From Nocardioides marmotae (GTDB lineage: Bacteria > Actinomycetota > Actinomycetes > Propionibacteriales > Nocardioidaceae): 64,000 bases of DNA. How positions within the stretch are numbered: position 1 is the first letter of the stretch; the number at the start of each line of letters is the position of its first letter. The position numbers and the translations under genes were made by a program. Location: assembly GCF_013177455.1 (NCBI RefSeq), contig NZ_CP053660.1, positions 3,844,001 through 3,908,000 of the forward strand, read 5' to 3'. The notes beneath the pieces are model-generated. The model searched no databases, was not told the origin of the DNA, and saw nothing but the letters and a program-made list of their open reading frames with translations. Positions 38,585 through 47,007 of this stretch are shown here, one piece after another.

Positions 38585-39309
38585 CTCTCACCTCTCTCGC
38601 CGAGTTAGCTGAGCCCACCAGAAGAAACGAATCGCGCAGTGACAGTCGCGCACTTTTCCGCGGGCAAAGCGCGATACGCTCATAACTTCGGAGCAGCGGG
38701 CTCAGATGCAACCGTCACGTGCGCCCGACGGACCGGCTTGCTTGGAACGCTCCCGCCCCTCCCTGCGCTGGCTCCGAACACAGGCGCACTTCACTCGCCG
38801 GGTCCCCAGGCGAACAGGACTGAGGGAAGGTGCATCGAACTGCGGTTCACCCGAGAAGGGTAGCGGCGCCTGACGCAGACCTGGCGAGGTGCAACACCAT
38901 GGCGGAGCCCTCCGACCGGTGCTGCCAGGCGCAACCCTCGGACCACGCCTTGACCTAAGACACATCGTTGACTGGCAGACTCCCTGCCGCTAGGAGGCTG
39001 CTCAGATTGACAGCACTTCTTACTCAGACAGGTATCCGGGACTTCCACGCAGGCCACTTTGAGAGGAGTCCGTCGGGGAACCAGGAGTCCTGGGTCTCGC
39101 CTCGGTCGATGGCGAGGTCGCGCTGGTGAGCGGAAGCCGACCGTCCTGTCGGCGAAGTGACTTCGAGGGCCTTGGCGCCACTGGTTCCCCCGCCCCGCTT
39201 CTGGCGAAGGACCGGACGTCCCCCTCTGCTGCTGTCGGGAGGATCGCTGGAGCGGGCACGTGAGGGCACCTTGGGGCGTCGCCAACCAATCGCTGGTGGG
39301 CTTTACCTG
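38585..39309. other. Long intergenic stretch at the edge of the acquired segment
   Basis: No convincing gene is seen in 725 bases; open frames here lack ribosome sites and family resemblance. Base composition changes from lower to higher GC across it, so it marks the right boundary of the acquired block. A minus-strand tail reading DLAIDRGETQDSWFPDGLLS before a stop at 39024 might be a decayed gene. The promoter of the Wzy-like gene should lie at its left end. Confidence 0.4.
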
Positions 39310-39606
39310 TTAGATGGCGACGACGACCTCGGCGACCGTGCCCACGGATGCCACGACCTGCTTGTCCACCGGGTCAGCCTTCGGGGCGAGCGTGCGCAGC
39401 GTCCACTCGCCGTCGCCGGCGAAGAAGCGGAAGTGGCCGCTGGCCGAGGTGGGGACCTCGGCGGTGAACTCGCCGGTCCGGTCGAGGAGGCGGACGTAGG
39501 CGTTGCCGACCGGCTCGCCGGCCCGCAGGACCTGCCCCTGGACGATGGCTTCCTTGGCGACGTTCACGCCGTCGAGCGGGAGACCGCCTTCGGTGGCACC
39601 GCACAT
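39310..39606 (-). CDS. sseC: DUF1416 protein, SseC-like
   Basis: A 98-residue protein beginning MCGATEGGLPLDGVNVAKEA, then an Ig-like or transthyretin-like beta domain (GNAYVRLLDRTGEFTAEVPT). In mycobacteria the equivalent gene sits beside cysA2/cysA3 rhodaneses and is called sseC. The biochemical role is unknown; a sulfur relay partner is assumed. The same-strand rhodanese gene is 227 bases upstream. Confidence 0.82.
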   Translation of the reverse strand: MCGATEGGLPLDGVNVAKEAIVQGQVLRAGEPVGNAYVRLLDRTGEFTAEVPTSASGHFRFFAGDGEWTLRTLAPKADPVDKQVVASVGTVAEVVVAI

Positions 39607-39638
39607 GTTCTTACTTCCTTTGCTTTGTTGTTCCTGCA

Positions 39639-39671
39639 GGCAGGGCCCCGTCGGTGGGACCGGGCCCTGCC
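39639..39671 (-). terminator. Hairpin between rhodanese and DUF1416 genes
   Basis: GGCAGGGCCC pairs with GGGCCCTGCC across a 13-base loop. It is one of two related hairpins in this gap. Confidence 0.55.
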
Positions 39672-39680
39672 TTCGGTTAA

Positions 39681-39812
39681 GGGGCTTCGACACGCTCACT
39701 GCTCAACCAGCGGGAATCGCTGGCGCTCGCTGCTCAACCAGCGGGGTGGCAGGGCCCGGTCAGCGGAACCGGGCCCTGCCTTCGGTTGCGGGGTTTCGAC
39801 ACGCTCGCTGGC
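39681..39812. repeat. REP-like copies and second hairpin
   Basis: Three copies or part-copies of the dispersed element occur (GCTTCGACACGCTC with GCTCAACCAGCGG, and GTTTCGACACGCTCGCTGG). Between them lies a perfect 13-bp hairpin GGCAGGGCCCGGT/ACCGGGCCCTGCC (39748-39780), almost a repeat of the one at 39639. The hairpin and the REP core appear to have been duplicated together. Confidence 0.7.
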
Positions 39813-39833
39813 GGGACGGGGTGGTGCGGTTGG

Positions 39834-40682
39834 TCAGGCCTCGCCGGGCTCGTCGCCGAGGGCGACGGGGACGCCGACGAGGGAGCCGTACTCGGTCCAG
39901 GAGCCGTCGTAGTTCTTGACGTTCTGGTGGCCCAGGAGCTCCTTGAGGACGAACCAGGTCAGCGAGGAGCGCTCGCCGATCCGGCACAGGGCGATGGTGT
40001 CCTTGGAGTCGTCGATGCCGACCTCGGCGTAGAGCGCCTTGAGGTCCTCATCGGACTTGAAGGTGCCGTCGTCGTTGCAGTTCTTGCTCCACGGCACGTT
40101 CAGCGAGGTGGGGATGTGGCCGGCGCGCTGGGCCTGCTCCTGCGGGAGGTGGGCCGGGGCGAGGAGGCGGCCGGCGTACTCGTCGGGGCTGCGGACGTCG
40201 ATGAGGTTCTTGACCCCGATCGCCTCGACGGTCTCGTCGCGGAAGGCGCGGATCGAGAGGTCGGGGTCCTGCGCGGTGTAGGTGGTCGCCTCCCGGGTGG
40301 GGACCTCGTCGACGAGCTCGCGGGAGTCGAGCTCCCACTTCTTGCGGCCGCCGTCCATGAGCTTGACGTCCTGGTGACCGTAGAGCTTGAAGTACCAGTA
40401 GGCGTAGGCCGCGAACCAGTTGTTGTTGCCGCCGTAGAGCACGACGGTGTCGTCGTTGGCGACACCGCGCTCGGAGAGCAGCTCGGAGAAGCGGTCGCGG
40501 TTGACGAAGTCGCGACGGACCTGGTCCTGCAGATCGGTCGTCCAGTCGAGCTTGATGGCGCCACGGATGTGGCCCTTGTCGTAGGACGTGGTGTCCTCGT
40601 CGACCTCGATGATGACGACCTTCGGGTCGTCGAGGTGGTCCTCGACCCACTGGGTCGAGACGAGGGAGTTCTCGCGGCTCAT
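39834..40682 (-). CDS. Thiosulfate sulfurtransferase (rhodanese)
   Basis: A 282-residue two-domain rhodanese, CysA2/CysA3-like. The N-terminal inactive domain includes WFAAYAYWYFKLYGHQDVKL; the C-terminal domain has DVRSPDEYAG and the active-site loop CRIGERSSLTW with Cys233. It transfers sulfane sulfur to cyanide or a thiol acceptor. It lies between DUF4395 and DUF1416 genes on the same strand, as in mycobacterial Rv0814c-Rv0816c. Confidence 0.9.
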   Translation of the reverse strand: MSRENSLVSTQWVEDHLDDPKVVIIEVDEDTTSYDKGHIRGAIKLDWTTDLQDQVRRDFVNRDRFSELLSERGVANDDTVVLYGGNNNWFAAYAYWYFKLYGHQDVKLMDGGRKKWELDSRELVDEVPTREATTYTAQDPDLSIRAFRDETVEAIGVKNLIDVRSPDEYAGRLLAPAHLPQEQAQRAGHIPTSLNVPWSKNCNDDGTFKSDEDLKALYAEVGIDDSKDTIALCRIGERSSLTWFVLKELLGHQNVKNYDGSWTEYGSLVGVPVALGDEPGEA

Positions 40683-40746
40683 GGCTGCTCCTTGCTTGGT
40701 TCTTCTCGGGTCAGGGCGGTGGTTGGGTTGGTGCTTGGCTTGCGGG

Positions 40747-40830
40747 GGTTTCGACCCGCTCGGCGCTGGGGCGCCTCGCTGCTCAACCAGCGGTGCGGCG
40801 CTGGGGCGCCTCGCTGCTCAACCAGCGGAG
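40747..40830. repeat. REP-like tandem copies upstream of the rhodanese gene
   Basis: GTTTCGACCCGCTCG is followed by two copies of a unit containing GCGCCTCGCTGCTCAACCAG, about 32 bases apart. The second runs into the 3' end of the DUF4395 gene. They are of the same family as the copies at 25360 and 39681. Confidence 0.65.
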
Positions 40831-41285
40831 GCGGCTGGGCGGGGTCGCTGGACCAGCAGGTACAACTCGCAGCCGAGGCAGAAGCGGAAGACCGCGTTCA
40901 GCAGTGCGGCGGCGAGCGCGAAGCCGGTCGCGATTTGGCCGACGACCGTGGCGCCGGCCAGGAAGCCGACGAAGGCGACGACGGTGAAAGCGAGGCCGAC
41001 GGCCTGGGCGAACTGCGGCGGACGCGGGTCCTCGAGCTCGGCCGACGGGCTCAGCCGCGGGCGGACGAGCCGGCGGAAGACCCAGGCGTGCGGCGTGCGC
41101 TGGACGCCCCCGAGGGCGCCGATGGCGAACAGGACGGCCTGGACGCCGACGAGCAGCGTCGCGGCCGACGCCGGGACGAGGAGCACGGTGGCCAGGACGA
41201 CGGCCGTGACCGCCGCAGTGAGCTGCGGGCCGCGTGGGTCGACGCCGGACGGCGTAGCCACGCTGGGGGCGGTGCTGACGAACAT
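40818..41285 (-). CDS. DUF4395 membrane protein
   Basis: A 155-residue protein with about four membrane helices and the conserved RTPHAWVFRRLVRPRLSPSA and C-terminal FRFCLGCELYLL with two Cys. DUF4395 genes typically accompany rhodanese or thioredoxin genes. It may be a membrane component for sulfur transfer or import; this is inference. The leader peptide frame at 41356 lies 71 bases upstream of its start. Confidence 0.82.
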   Translation of the reverse strand: MFVSTAPSVATPSGVDPRGPQLTAAVTAVVLATVLLVPASAATLLVGVQAVLFAIGALGGVQRTPHAWVFRRLVRPRLSPSAELEDPRPPQFAQAVGLAFTVVAFVGFLAGATVVGQIATGFALAAALLNAVFRFCLGCELYLLVQRPRPAASAG

Positions 41286-41355
41286 GCTTCTCCTGCGAGC
41301 CGAGGGGGACGGTCGGAGCGTTCCCGGGGTCGGCGGAGCCGTGCAGGCGGGAACG

Positions 41356-41433
41356 TCAGGAGGTACGACAGAGCGACGAGCGGACGCGGCAGTGGTCGAC
41401 TGCGCGTCGGCGGGTCAGCAAGGTCGTGGGCAC
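41356..41433 (-). CDS. Cysteine-type leader peptide, 25 residues
   Basis: GTG at 41433 opens a 26-codon frame with the core LTRRRAVDHCRVRSSLCR and a TGA at 41356. The LxxRRxVDxxRxxSxxC pattern is that of actinobacterial leader peptides found before sulfur-metabolism genes, where ribosome stalling at Cys codons (TGC at codon 15, TGT at codon 22) is thought to control the downstream operon. Here it precedes DUF4395, the rhodanese and DUF1416. Too short for routine gene calling; recognised by motif and position. Confidence 0.75.
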   Translation of the reverse strand: MPTTLLTRRRAVDHCRVRSSLCRTS

Positions 41434-41478
41434 GGAGCCAATGTAGGGGACTTTCTGCCGAAGACTCGGATCGCGGTC

Positions 41479-41712
41479 TCACGCTATGGGCAGGATGTCC
41501 ATCTTTCGAGACGCGCGACCCTCGCGCCAACGCGCGATTGAGCAGGCACGGTGCGCGCGCGAGGCGCATCCGCATCGGTCCTCGTCGATGAAACCGTCAC
41601 GGACCCACGCGCGGCAGGACCCCGGAGCGGGCGAGAACCGGGTGAGTAACGCGCAGCGATGCCCACACTCGGGACACTGCCTCCGAGGCACGGCGCGCGA
41701 GATCAACTGCAT
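41479..41712 (-). CDS. Possible small Cys-rich protein
   Basis: ATG at 41712 opens a 77-residue frame with a zinc-ribbon-like pair CPECGHRC and further Cys residues in DEDRCGCASRAHRACS. There is no good ribosome site and no recognised family. It might be a remnant of a zinc-binding protein. The rest of the 350 bases between the leader peptide and the MoaD-like gene shows nothing else. Confidence 0.3.
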   Translation of the reverse strand: MQLISRAVPRRQCPECGHRCALLTRFSPAPGSCRAWVRDGFIDEDRCGCASRAHRACSIARWREGRASRKMDILPIA

Positions 41713-41785
41713 TCCCTCAGGATGGAAGGCAAGTCTCTCCGAGGCATCCCCAGATTGGGTGACCGGCAACAAATGAATCCTCCGC

Positions 41786-42091
41786 CTAGCCTCCGGCGAA
41801 CGGCGGGAGGAACTCGACGTGCGACCCCGGCGCGACCACGACGGTGTCGGGGTCCTCGGAGGCGGTCGGCCGGTCGCCGACGAGGGTCGAGCAGGTGCGC
41901 AGGATGTCCGGGAGACGGTCGGCGTCGGGGTGCAGGGCGATCGCCCGGTCACGGACCTCGGCGAGGGTGAGCGGGCCGTCGACCTCGAGGTGGTCCTCCG
42001 ACGTGCCGGCGGCAGCCTTCGCAGCCGCCCAGTAGCGGACCCGGATGGTGTCGGTCTCATTTGTCTTGGATCGATCCACTGTGTCCGCCAT
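41786..42091 (-). CDS. MoaD/ThiS family sulfur carrier-like protein
   Basis: A 101-residue ubiquitin-like protein. [20 protein letters not shown] matches the MoaD start, and the chain ends FLPPFAGG with the terminal Gly-Gly that is activated and thiocarboxylated. It could donate sulfur for molybdopterin or another pathway. It sits divergent from the regulator, in the Rv0817-like position of the conserved block. Confidence 0.85.
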   Translation of the reverse strand: MADTVDRSKTNETDTIRVRYWAAAKAAAGTSEDHLEVDGPLTLAEVRDRAIALHPDADRLPDILRTCSTLVGDRPTASEDPDTVVVAPGSHVEFLPPFAGG

Positions 42092-42174
42092 GTTTCGCTA
42101 TCCTTCCCGGAACTTCACGACCGAGGCCCAATGTTGCGTCCCGGTCCCCTGCCCGCCTACGGGAGGAGACCATT

Positions 42175-42918
42175 GTGAGCACCTTGTTGCTGCTGACCAG
42201 CGCCCTGCAGCCCTCGGCCGAAGTCCTGCCGGGTCTCGCGCTGCTGGGACACCAGGTTCGCATCCTGCCCGCCGAGGGCAGCGCCCTGCTCGAGGCGCCC
42301 GACGCCGACCTGCTGCTGGTCGACGGGCGCCAGGAGCTCGCCCAGGCCCGCGATCTGTGCCGGCTAATCCGCACGACCGGCGCGGACGTGCCCGTCCTGC
42401 TGATCGCCACCGAGGGTGGCCTCGCGGTCGTGAACCACGACTGGGGCATGGACGACGTCGTGCTGCACACGTGCGGCCCGGCCGAGCTCGAGGCGCGGAT
42501 CAAGCTGGCGATCGGCCGGCTCACCGCGCAGCGCGACGCCGCCGACCCCGACGCGCACGTGATCCGGTCGGGCGAGGTGGTCGTCGACGACGCGACGTAC
42601 ACCGCGAAGATCGGCGGGCGGACGCTCGACCTGACGTTCAAGGAGTTCGAGCTCCTCAAGTTCCTCGCCCAGCACCCGGGTCGGGTCTTCAGCCGCCAGC
42701 AGCTGCTGCAGGAGGTGTGGGGCTACGACTACTTCGGCGGCACCCGCACCGTCGACGTCCACGTGCGGCGGCTGCGCGCCAAGCTCGGCCCCGAGAACGA
42801 GACGCTGATCGGCACCGTCCGCAACGTCGGCTACCGCTTCGTGGTGCCTGCCAAGGAGAAGGCGGCCTCCGACGACGCGCGTGCAGTCGCGGACGATCGC
42901 GCCGAGCAGGACGCCTGA
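42175..42918 (+). CDS. GlnR-like winged-helix response regulator
   Basis: A 247-residue OmpR/GlnR-type regulator. The receiver-like N-domain (residues 1-115) contains [12 protein letters not shown] but looks atypical. The C-terminal winged helix has [20 protein letters not shown] and [20 protein letters not shown]. The gene immediately before mshD corresponds to Rv0818, a GlnR-like orphan. In actinomycetes GlnR controls nitrogen genes; whether this one does is unknown. Strong GGGAGGAGA precedes GTG at 42175. Confidence 0.85.
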   Translation: MSTLLLLTSALQPSAEVLPGLALLGHQVRILPAEGSALLEAPDADLLLVDGRQELAQARDLCRLIRTTGADVPVLLIATEGGLAVVNHDWGMDDVVLHTCGPAELEARIKLAIGRLTAQRDAADPDAHVIRSGEVVVDDATYTAKIGGRTLDLTFKEFELLKFLAQHPGRVFSRQQLLQEVWGYDYFGGTRTVDVHVRRLRAKLGPENETLIGTVRNVGYRFVVPAKEKAASDDARAVADDRAEQDA

Positions 42919-42952
42919 ACCTCGGTTGCCCGGCGCCTGACAGACTCGGGCC

Positions 42953-43786
42953 GTGGCTGTCGATCTCGAGCTCGTACGACGCATCGCCGACGCGGCCGAG
43001 GAGGCCGACGGCGCCGCGCCGCTCGACGAGGCGACCTGGTTGGCGCTCCGCAACCGGCCGGACTCGGTGCGGTCCTGGGTCCGCGACGAGGGCGTCGCGC
43101 TGCTCGTCGGCGAGGACCTGACACTCGTCGTCCACCCCTCCGCCCGGGGACGCGGCCTCGGGACCGAGCTCGCGGCCGCCGCCGTGCCCCCGACCGGCCC
43201 GGTCGAGGCGTGGTCGCACGGCGACCACCCGGCCGCAGCGCGGCTCGCGGAGCGCCACGGGCTGGCCCGGGCGCGCGAGCTGTGGGTGATGCGGCGGCCG
43301 TCCTCGGTGCCGCTGCCGGACCTTCCCGTCCGGGAGGGCGTGACCGTGCGCGGCTACGAGCCGTCCGACGCGGAGGCCGTCGTCGCTGTCAACGCGGCCG
43401 CCTTCGCCGCGCACCCCGAGCAGGGGGCGATGGACCTGGCGAACCTGCACGAGCGGATGGCCGAGCCCTGGTTCGACCCCGCCGGCCTGCTGGTCGCCGT
43501 CGACTCGACCTCCGGCGAGCTGCTCGGCTTCCACTGGACCAAGCAGCACTCCCCCACCCTCGGCGAGGTGTACGTCGTCGGCATCTCCCCGGCTGCCCAG
43601 GGTCGTGGCCTCGGCAAGCTGCTCACGCTCGCCGGCCTGCACCACCTCGTCGGCAAGGGCGTCGACGAGGTGCTGCTCTATGTCGAGTCCGGCAACGCGC
43701 CCGCCATCGCCGTCTACGGCGGGCTGGGGTTCGAGCACGCTGCCTCGGACACGCACGTGCAGTACCGGCGTTCGTCACCCCGATGA
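42953..43786 (+). CDS. mshD: Mycothiol synthase
   Basis: A 277-residue protein with two GNAT domains. The first is degenerate (LTLVVHPSARGRGLGTELAA) and the second carries the active AcCoA site (VYVVGISPAAQGRGLGKLLT, LYVESGNAPAIAVYGGLGFE). It acetylates Cys-GlcN-Ins in the last step of mycothiol synthesis, placing the organism in the actinobacteria. It follows the GlnR-like gene as in Rv0818-Rv0819. The 3' end overlaps the convergent epimerase gene by 12 bases. Confidence 0.92.
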   Translation: MAVDLELVRRIADAAEEADGAAPLDEATWLALRNRPDSVRSWVRDEGVALLVGEDLTLVVHPSARGRGLGTELAAAAVPPTGPVEAWSHGDHPAAARLAERHGLARARELWVMRRPSSVPLPDLPVREGVTVRGYEPSDAEAVVAVNAAAFAAHPEQGAMDLANLHERMAEPWFDPAGLLVAVDSTSGELLGFHWTKQHSPTLGEVYVVGISPAAQGRGLGKLLTLAGLHHLVGKGVDEVLLYVESGNAPAIAVYGGLGFEHAASDTHVQYRRSSPR

Positions 43787-44713
43787 CGTATGCGCCGCCT
43801 CTGTCGCGACGAAGTCCCTCACGGTCTGCCCAACGCTGAACTTCGGACGCCAGCCAACTGCCCGTTCCACCGCGGATGCGTCACCCACGATGCGTCGCGG
43901 GTCACCGGGCCGCAGCCGTCGCGGATCCACCTCCACCGCGACGTCGCCGACGCCCATGGCCTTTGTCAGTTCTCGGAGCAGGACCCGTCCCGACAACGCC
44001 TGGCCGGAGCAGATATTGAACGTCCCGCCCGTGGCATCGTCACTTTCCAGGAGCAGGCGATAGGCGTGGACGACGTCGCGTACATCGGTGTAGTCGCGCT
44101 CGGTTTCCAGATCGCCCACCGTCATTGGCTCCCCCGACGCCTGGGAGGCTCGCACCTGTCCGTAGAGGTCCGGAACGAGAAACCCTGGCCGCTGGCCCGG
44201 TCCGATGTGGTTGAACGGCCGTACAACGACGAACGGCAATCCCCTGGACGTGTAGTAAGCGGCCTGATGCTCCGTTGCGACCTTGCTCAGCGCATAGGGC
44301 GAGGTGAATGCCAGTTTTCCAGACTCACCGATGGGGAGGGGTTGACGTGGGTCGTAGACGGCCCCACTGCTCACCAGCAACACCCGGGCGGGGCTGGAAG
44401 CCGCCAGAAGGTACTCGCCGAGATGCGTAACCATCGCGGTGTTCGTCGACAGATAGCGCTGAGGGTCGTCGAACGACGGACCGACCGCGGACAGTGCAGC
44501 CAAGTGGACGATGCCGTCGGCGTCCGGGAGGGTCGGCCAGTGATCTGCGAGGTCCACGGAGACGAAGTCCTCCAGCAGGGCCGAGGTCGCTGGTTCCGGC
44601 ACAGTGCTGCCAAGCCCGACCACGAGGTGACCGGCCGCGCGAAGCTCGCGGATGAGGTGAGACCCGACGAATCCGCTTGCTCCTGTGACGAGGATCCTCA
44701 TGGGCTGTCCCAT
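43775..44713 (-). CDS. NAD-dependent epimerase/reductase, GDP-deoxyhexose reductase-like
   Basis: A 312-residue extended short-chain dehydrogenase with RILVTGASGFVGSHLIRELR, LVSSGAVYDP and SPYALSKVATEH (Tyr/Lys). Adjacent to gmd, the best guess is a GDP-4-keto-6-deoxymannose reductase (Rmd) giving GDP-D-rhamnose; NHIGPGQRPGFLVPDLYGQV fits Rmd-like enzymes. An ATG at 44701 (MRILVTG) is a possible later start. It shares a transcript with gmd upstream. Confidence 0.75.
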   Translation of the reverse strand: MGQPMRILVTGASGFVGSHLIRELRAAGHLVVGLGSTVPEPATSALLEDFVSVDLADHWPTLPDADGIVHLAALSAVGPSFDDPQRYLSTNTAMVTHLGEYLLAASSPARVLLVSSGAVYDPRQPLPIGESGKLAFTSPYALSKVATEHQAAYYTSRGLPFVVVRPFNHIGPGQRPGFLVPDLYGQVRASQASGEPMTVGDLETERDYTDVRDVVHAYRLLLESDDATGGTFNICSGQALSGRVLLRELTKAMGVGDVAVEVDPRRLRPGDPRRIVGDASAVERAVGWRPKFSVGQTVRDFVATEAAHTSSG

Positions 44714-44717
44714 GTAG

Positions 44718-45740
44718 TCACCGCTCCGCGGTGCTCGGCGTGAGCTCGCCCGACCGGAGCGCGATGTCGTGCTCGACCATCAACCGCACCAGCCCGGGAA
44801 AGTCCACTTCTCTCTTCCAGCCGAGCACACGTTCGGCCTTGCTCGGGTCGCCGAGCAGAATGTCGACTTCAGCCGGCCTCATGAACTCCGGATCCTGCCG
44901 GACGTACGGCCGCCAGTCGTCAATGCCGATCTCAGCGAAAGCAAGCGTGAGGAACTCTTCGATCGAGTGAGTCTCCCCGGTGGCGAGCACGAAGTCGTCC
45001 GGCTCGGAGTGCTGCAGCATCTGCCACATCCCGCGGACGTAGTCGCCGGCGTAGCCCCAGTCGCGCTTCGGCCAGAGGTCGCCGAGGACGATCTCCTTCT
45101 GCAGGCCCAGATGAATTCCGGCGACGGCGTTCGTGATCTTCCGCGTCACAAATTCCAGACCACGCCGCTCACCCTCGTGATTGAAAAGGATACCGGTCGA
45201 TACGAACATGCCGTAGCTCTCCCGGTAGTTCCTCGCAATCCAGTGGGCGTAGAGCTTCGCTACACCGTACGGGCTGCGAGGATGGAACAGCGAGTCCTCG
45301 CTGTAGCCCGTGCCCGGTCGGTTGTAATCCAAGCCCCCGAACATCTCAGAGGTGGATGCCTGATAAAAACGCGCAGTTTCTTGCTGTCCGGTGATCCGGA
45401 TGGCCTCGAGCAGGTTGAGCACGCCCTTCGCCGTGATGTCGCTCGTCAGTTGCGGGTTACGGAAGGAGTATCCGACATGACTGATGGCCCCGAGGTTGTA
45501 CACCTCGTGAGGTTGCGATGTCAGGACCGCATTGATGAGCGAGGTTTGATCGGTCAGATCTGCCTCGATAATGCGTACATAGGGATACTCACGCACAAGC
45601 GCCTCGCGCCTCGCGTTGCGCTGGCCGCGGATGAGACCGAAGATCTCGTAGCCCTTGCTGTGGAGCAGTTCAGTCAGGTGCCCACCATCCTGCCCGGTGA
45701 TTCCCGTAATCAGGGCCCTACGCGTCTCGGTCACTGGCAC
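44718..45740 (-). CDS. gmd: GDP-mannose 4,6-dehydratase, second copy
   Basis: A 340-residue dehydratase with ALITGITGQDGGHLTELLHS, FYQASTSEMFGGLDYNRPGT, SPYGVAKLYAHWIARNY and NHEGERRGLEFVTRKITNAV. GTG at 45740 has GAGAGAGGGAGAA just before it. It overlaps the upstream glycosyltransferase by 10 bases. Composition is lower in GC than the first gmd, and the sequence is well diverged, suggesting independent acquisition with the Rmd-like gene. Confidence 0.9.
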   Translation of the reverse strand: MPVTETRRALITGITGQDGGHLTELLHSKGYEIFGLIRGQRNARREALVREYPYVRIIEADLTDQTSLINAVLTSQPHEVYNLGAISHVGYSFRNPQLTSDITAKGVLNLLEAIRITGQQETARFYQASTSEMFGGLDYNRPGTGYSEDSLFHPRSPYGVAKLYAHWIARNYRESYGMFVSTGILFNHEGERRGLEFVTRKITNAVAGIHLGLQKEIVLGDLWPKRDWGYAGDYVRGMWQMLQHSEPDDFVLATGETHSIEEFLTLAFAEIGIDDWRPYVRQDPEFMRPAEVDILLGDPSKAERVLGWKREVDFPGLVRLMVEHDIALRSGELTPSTAER

Positions 45741-46855
45741 TTCTCCCTCTCTCCACTTCGCAGATCTGCGACGTGCGACTTCACCCGATCGATGAACCGG
45801 GTCTCACTGAACTCCTCGGCGCGGGCACGGAGTATCTCCGTTCGCCATTCGAGGCTCATCAATCTCTGCAAGGCTTCCACGATCGAGGCCGACTCGGGAA
45901 CGTCGAAGAAGACGCCCGTCTCGTCCTCGACGACCGTATCGAGGAACCCACCCCACCGGAGAACGGCAGACGGTTTGCTGTAGGCCGCCGCCTCGAGCGG
46001 CGTGAGCCCGAAGTCCTCGTGACTGGCTGCAACGAGCGCAGTACAGCCATGGTAGGCCTGCGCCATCTCTCCGTCGGAGAGACCTTCGAGGAACGTGACG
46101 TTGTCCGTAGCTGCGTCCCGGAGCTCTGCCTTCTGCGGACCCGCCCCGACGACCAGCAGGGTGTGCTCGGGCAATGATGCGAACGCCTGGACGATCGGCA
46201 TCACGTTCTTGTAAGGCAGCAGACGGGAGACCACCAGGAAATAACCGGGATCGGGGAGCCGAGTCCCCGGCGCGCGAGGGGGGACGTCGCCAGTGTTCAC
46301 GCTGTGCGGGGCGGGCACGATAGGTGCTTCGAGCCCATAGACACGCCGGATCCGCTCCTGGGTGACCGTTGAGATCGCCAGATAGCGGTCTGCTGTAGAG
46401 GCTGCTCGCTGATCCCATCGCCGGAGGGACGGAGTCAGGACCTTCAACGCGGCCGCCACGACCTTCGACGGGTCGGCACCTAGATACCGATCGGGCTCGT
46501 AGACCCACCTCGCCGGGGCGTAGCAGTAGACAAGCTTCTTCCCGCTCGACTCGAACCCATGTGCCCAGCCGCTACTACTGGCGATGACCACCTCAGCGTC
46601 CACCTTGATCGACCTGCTCGCAGCCGGTAGCAGGGGCAACGCGGCGCGGTGCTGTCGACGCAGGATGCCGACGGCGTTCAGGCGTGACGGCCTCACATCC
46701 AGGTTCTTGAACTCCGGATACGTACCTTCGGGATCGAAGAGGGTGGTGTAGATGGGCGCCTCGGGGAACGCGCGTGCAAGCGTCAGGACCACCCGCTCAG
46801 CACCGCCGCGCTGAGTCAGATAGTCGTGGGCAATCGCGACTTCGTGTGCTGGCAC
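45731..46855 (-). CDS. Family GT4 glycosyltransferase
   Basis: A 374-residue retaining glycosyltransferase. AHEVAIAHDYLTQRGGAERV starts the first domain; LVYCYAPARWVYEPDRYLG is typical of mannosyl/rhamnosyl-type GT4 enzymes; YFLVVSRLLPYKNVMPIVQA and SHEDFGLTPLEAAAYSKPSA hold the donor site Glu. I chose GTG at 46855 since homology begins there; ATG at 46936 in the same frame would add 27 residues. First gene of the gmd-reductase operon, and likely uses the GDP-deoxyhexose made by it. Confidence 0.8.
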   Translation of the reverse strand: MPAHEVAIAHDYLTQRGGAERVVLTLARAFPEAPIYTTLFDPEGTYPEFKNLDVRPSRLNAVGILRRQHRAALPLLPAASRSIKVDAEVVIASSSGWAHGFESSGKKLVYCYAPARWVYEPDRYLGADPSKVVAAALKVLTPSLRRWDQRAASTADRYLAISTVTQERIRRVYGLEAPIVPAPHSVNTGDVPPRAPGTRLPDPGYFLVVSRLLPYKNVMPIVQAFASLPEHTLLVVGAGPQKAELRDAATDNVTFLEGLSDGEMAQAYHGCTALVAASHEDFGLTPLEAAAYSKPSAVLRWGGFLDTVVEDETGVFFDVPESASIVEALQRLMSLEWRTEILRARAEEFSETRFIDRVKSHVADLRSGEREKCQ

Positions 46856-46965
46856 GGGGTCCACCCAATCAGATCGAGCATGCGGCGACAGGCGTCGCCT
46901 ACTAGTTGGGCCGGAGCCGAGGGCACTCCGCCTCATCCGGCATCGGGCCTGTCACCCACCGGCGC

Positions 46966-46993
46966 GCGGCCCCCGGCAAACGCCGGGGGCCGC
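46966..46993 (-). terminator. Hairpin terminator after the amidase gene
   Basis: A perfect 12-bp stem GCGGCCCCCGGC/GCCGGGGGCCGC with an AAAC loop starts 15 bases past the amidase stop. Confidence 0.8.
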
Positions 46994-47007
46994 TGGTCAG
47001 GCGGACG

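Noticed and set aside
41646..41660. 16S-rRNA-like string GTGAGTAACGCG
   Set aside because: Only a dozen bases match; no flanking rRNA sequence or structure is present.
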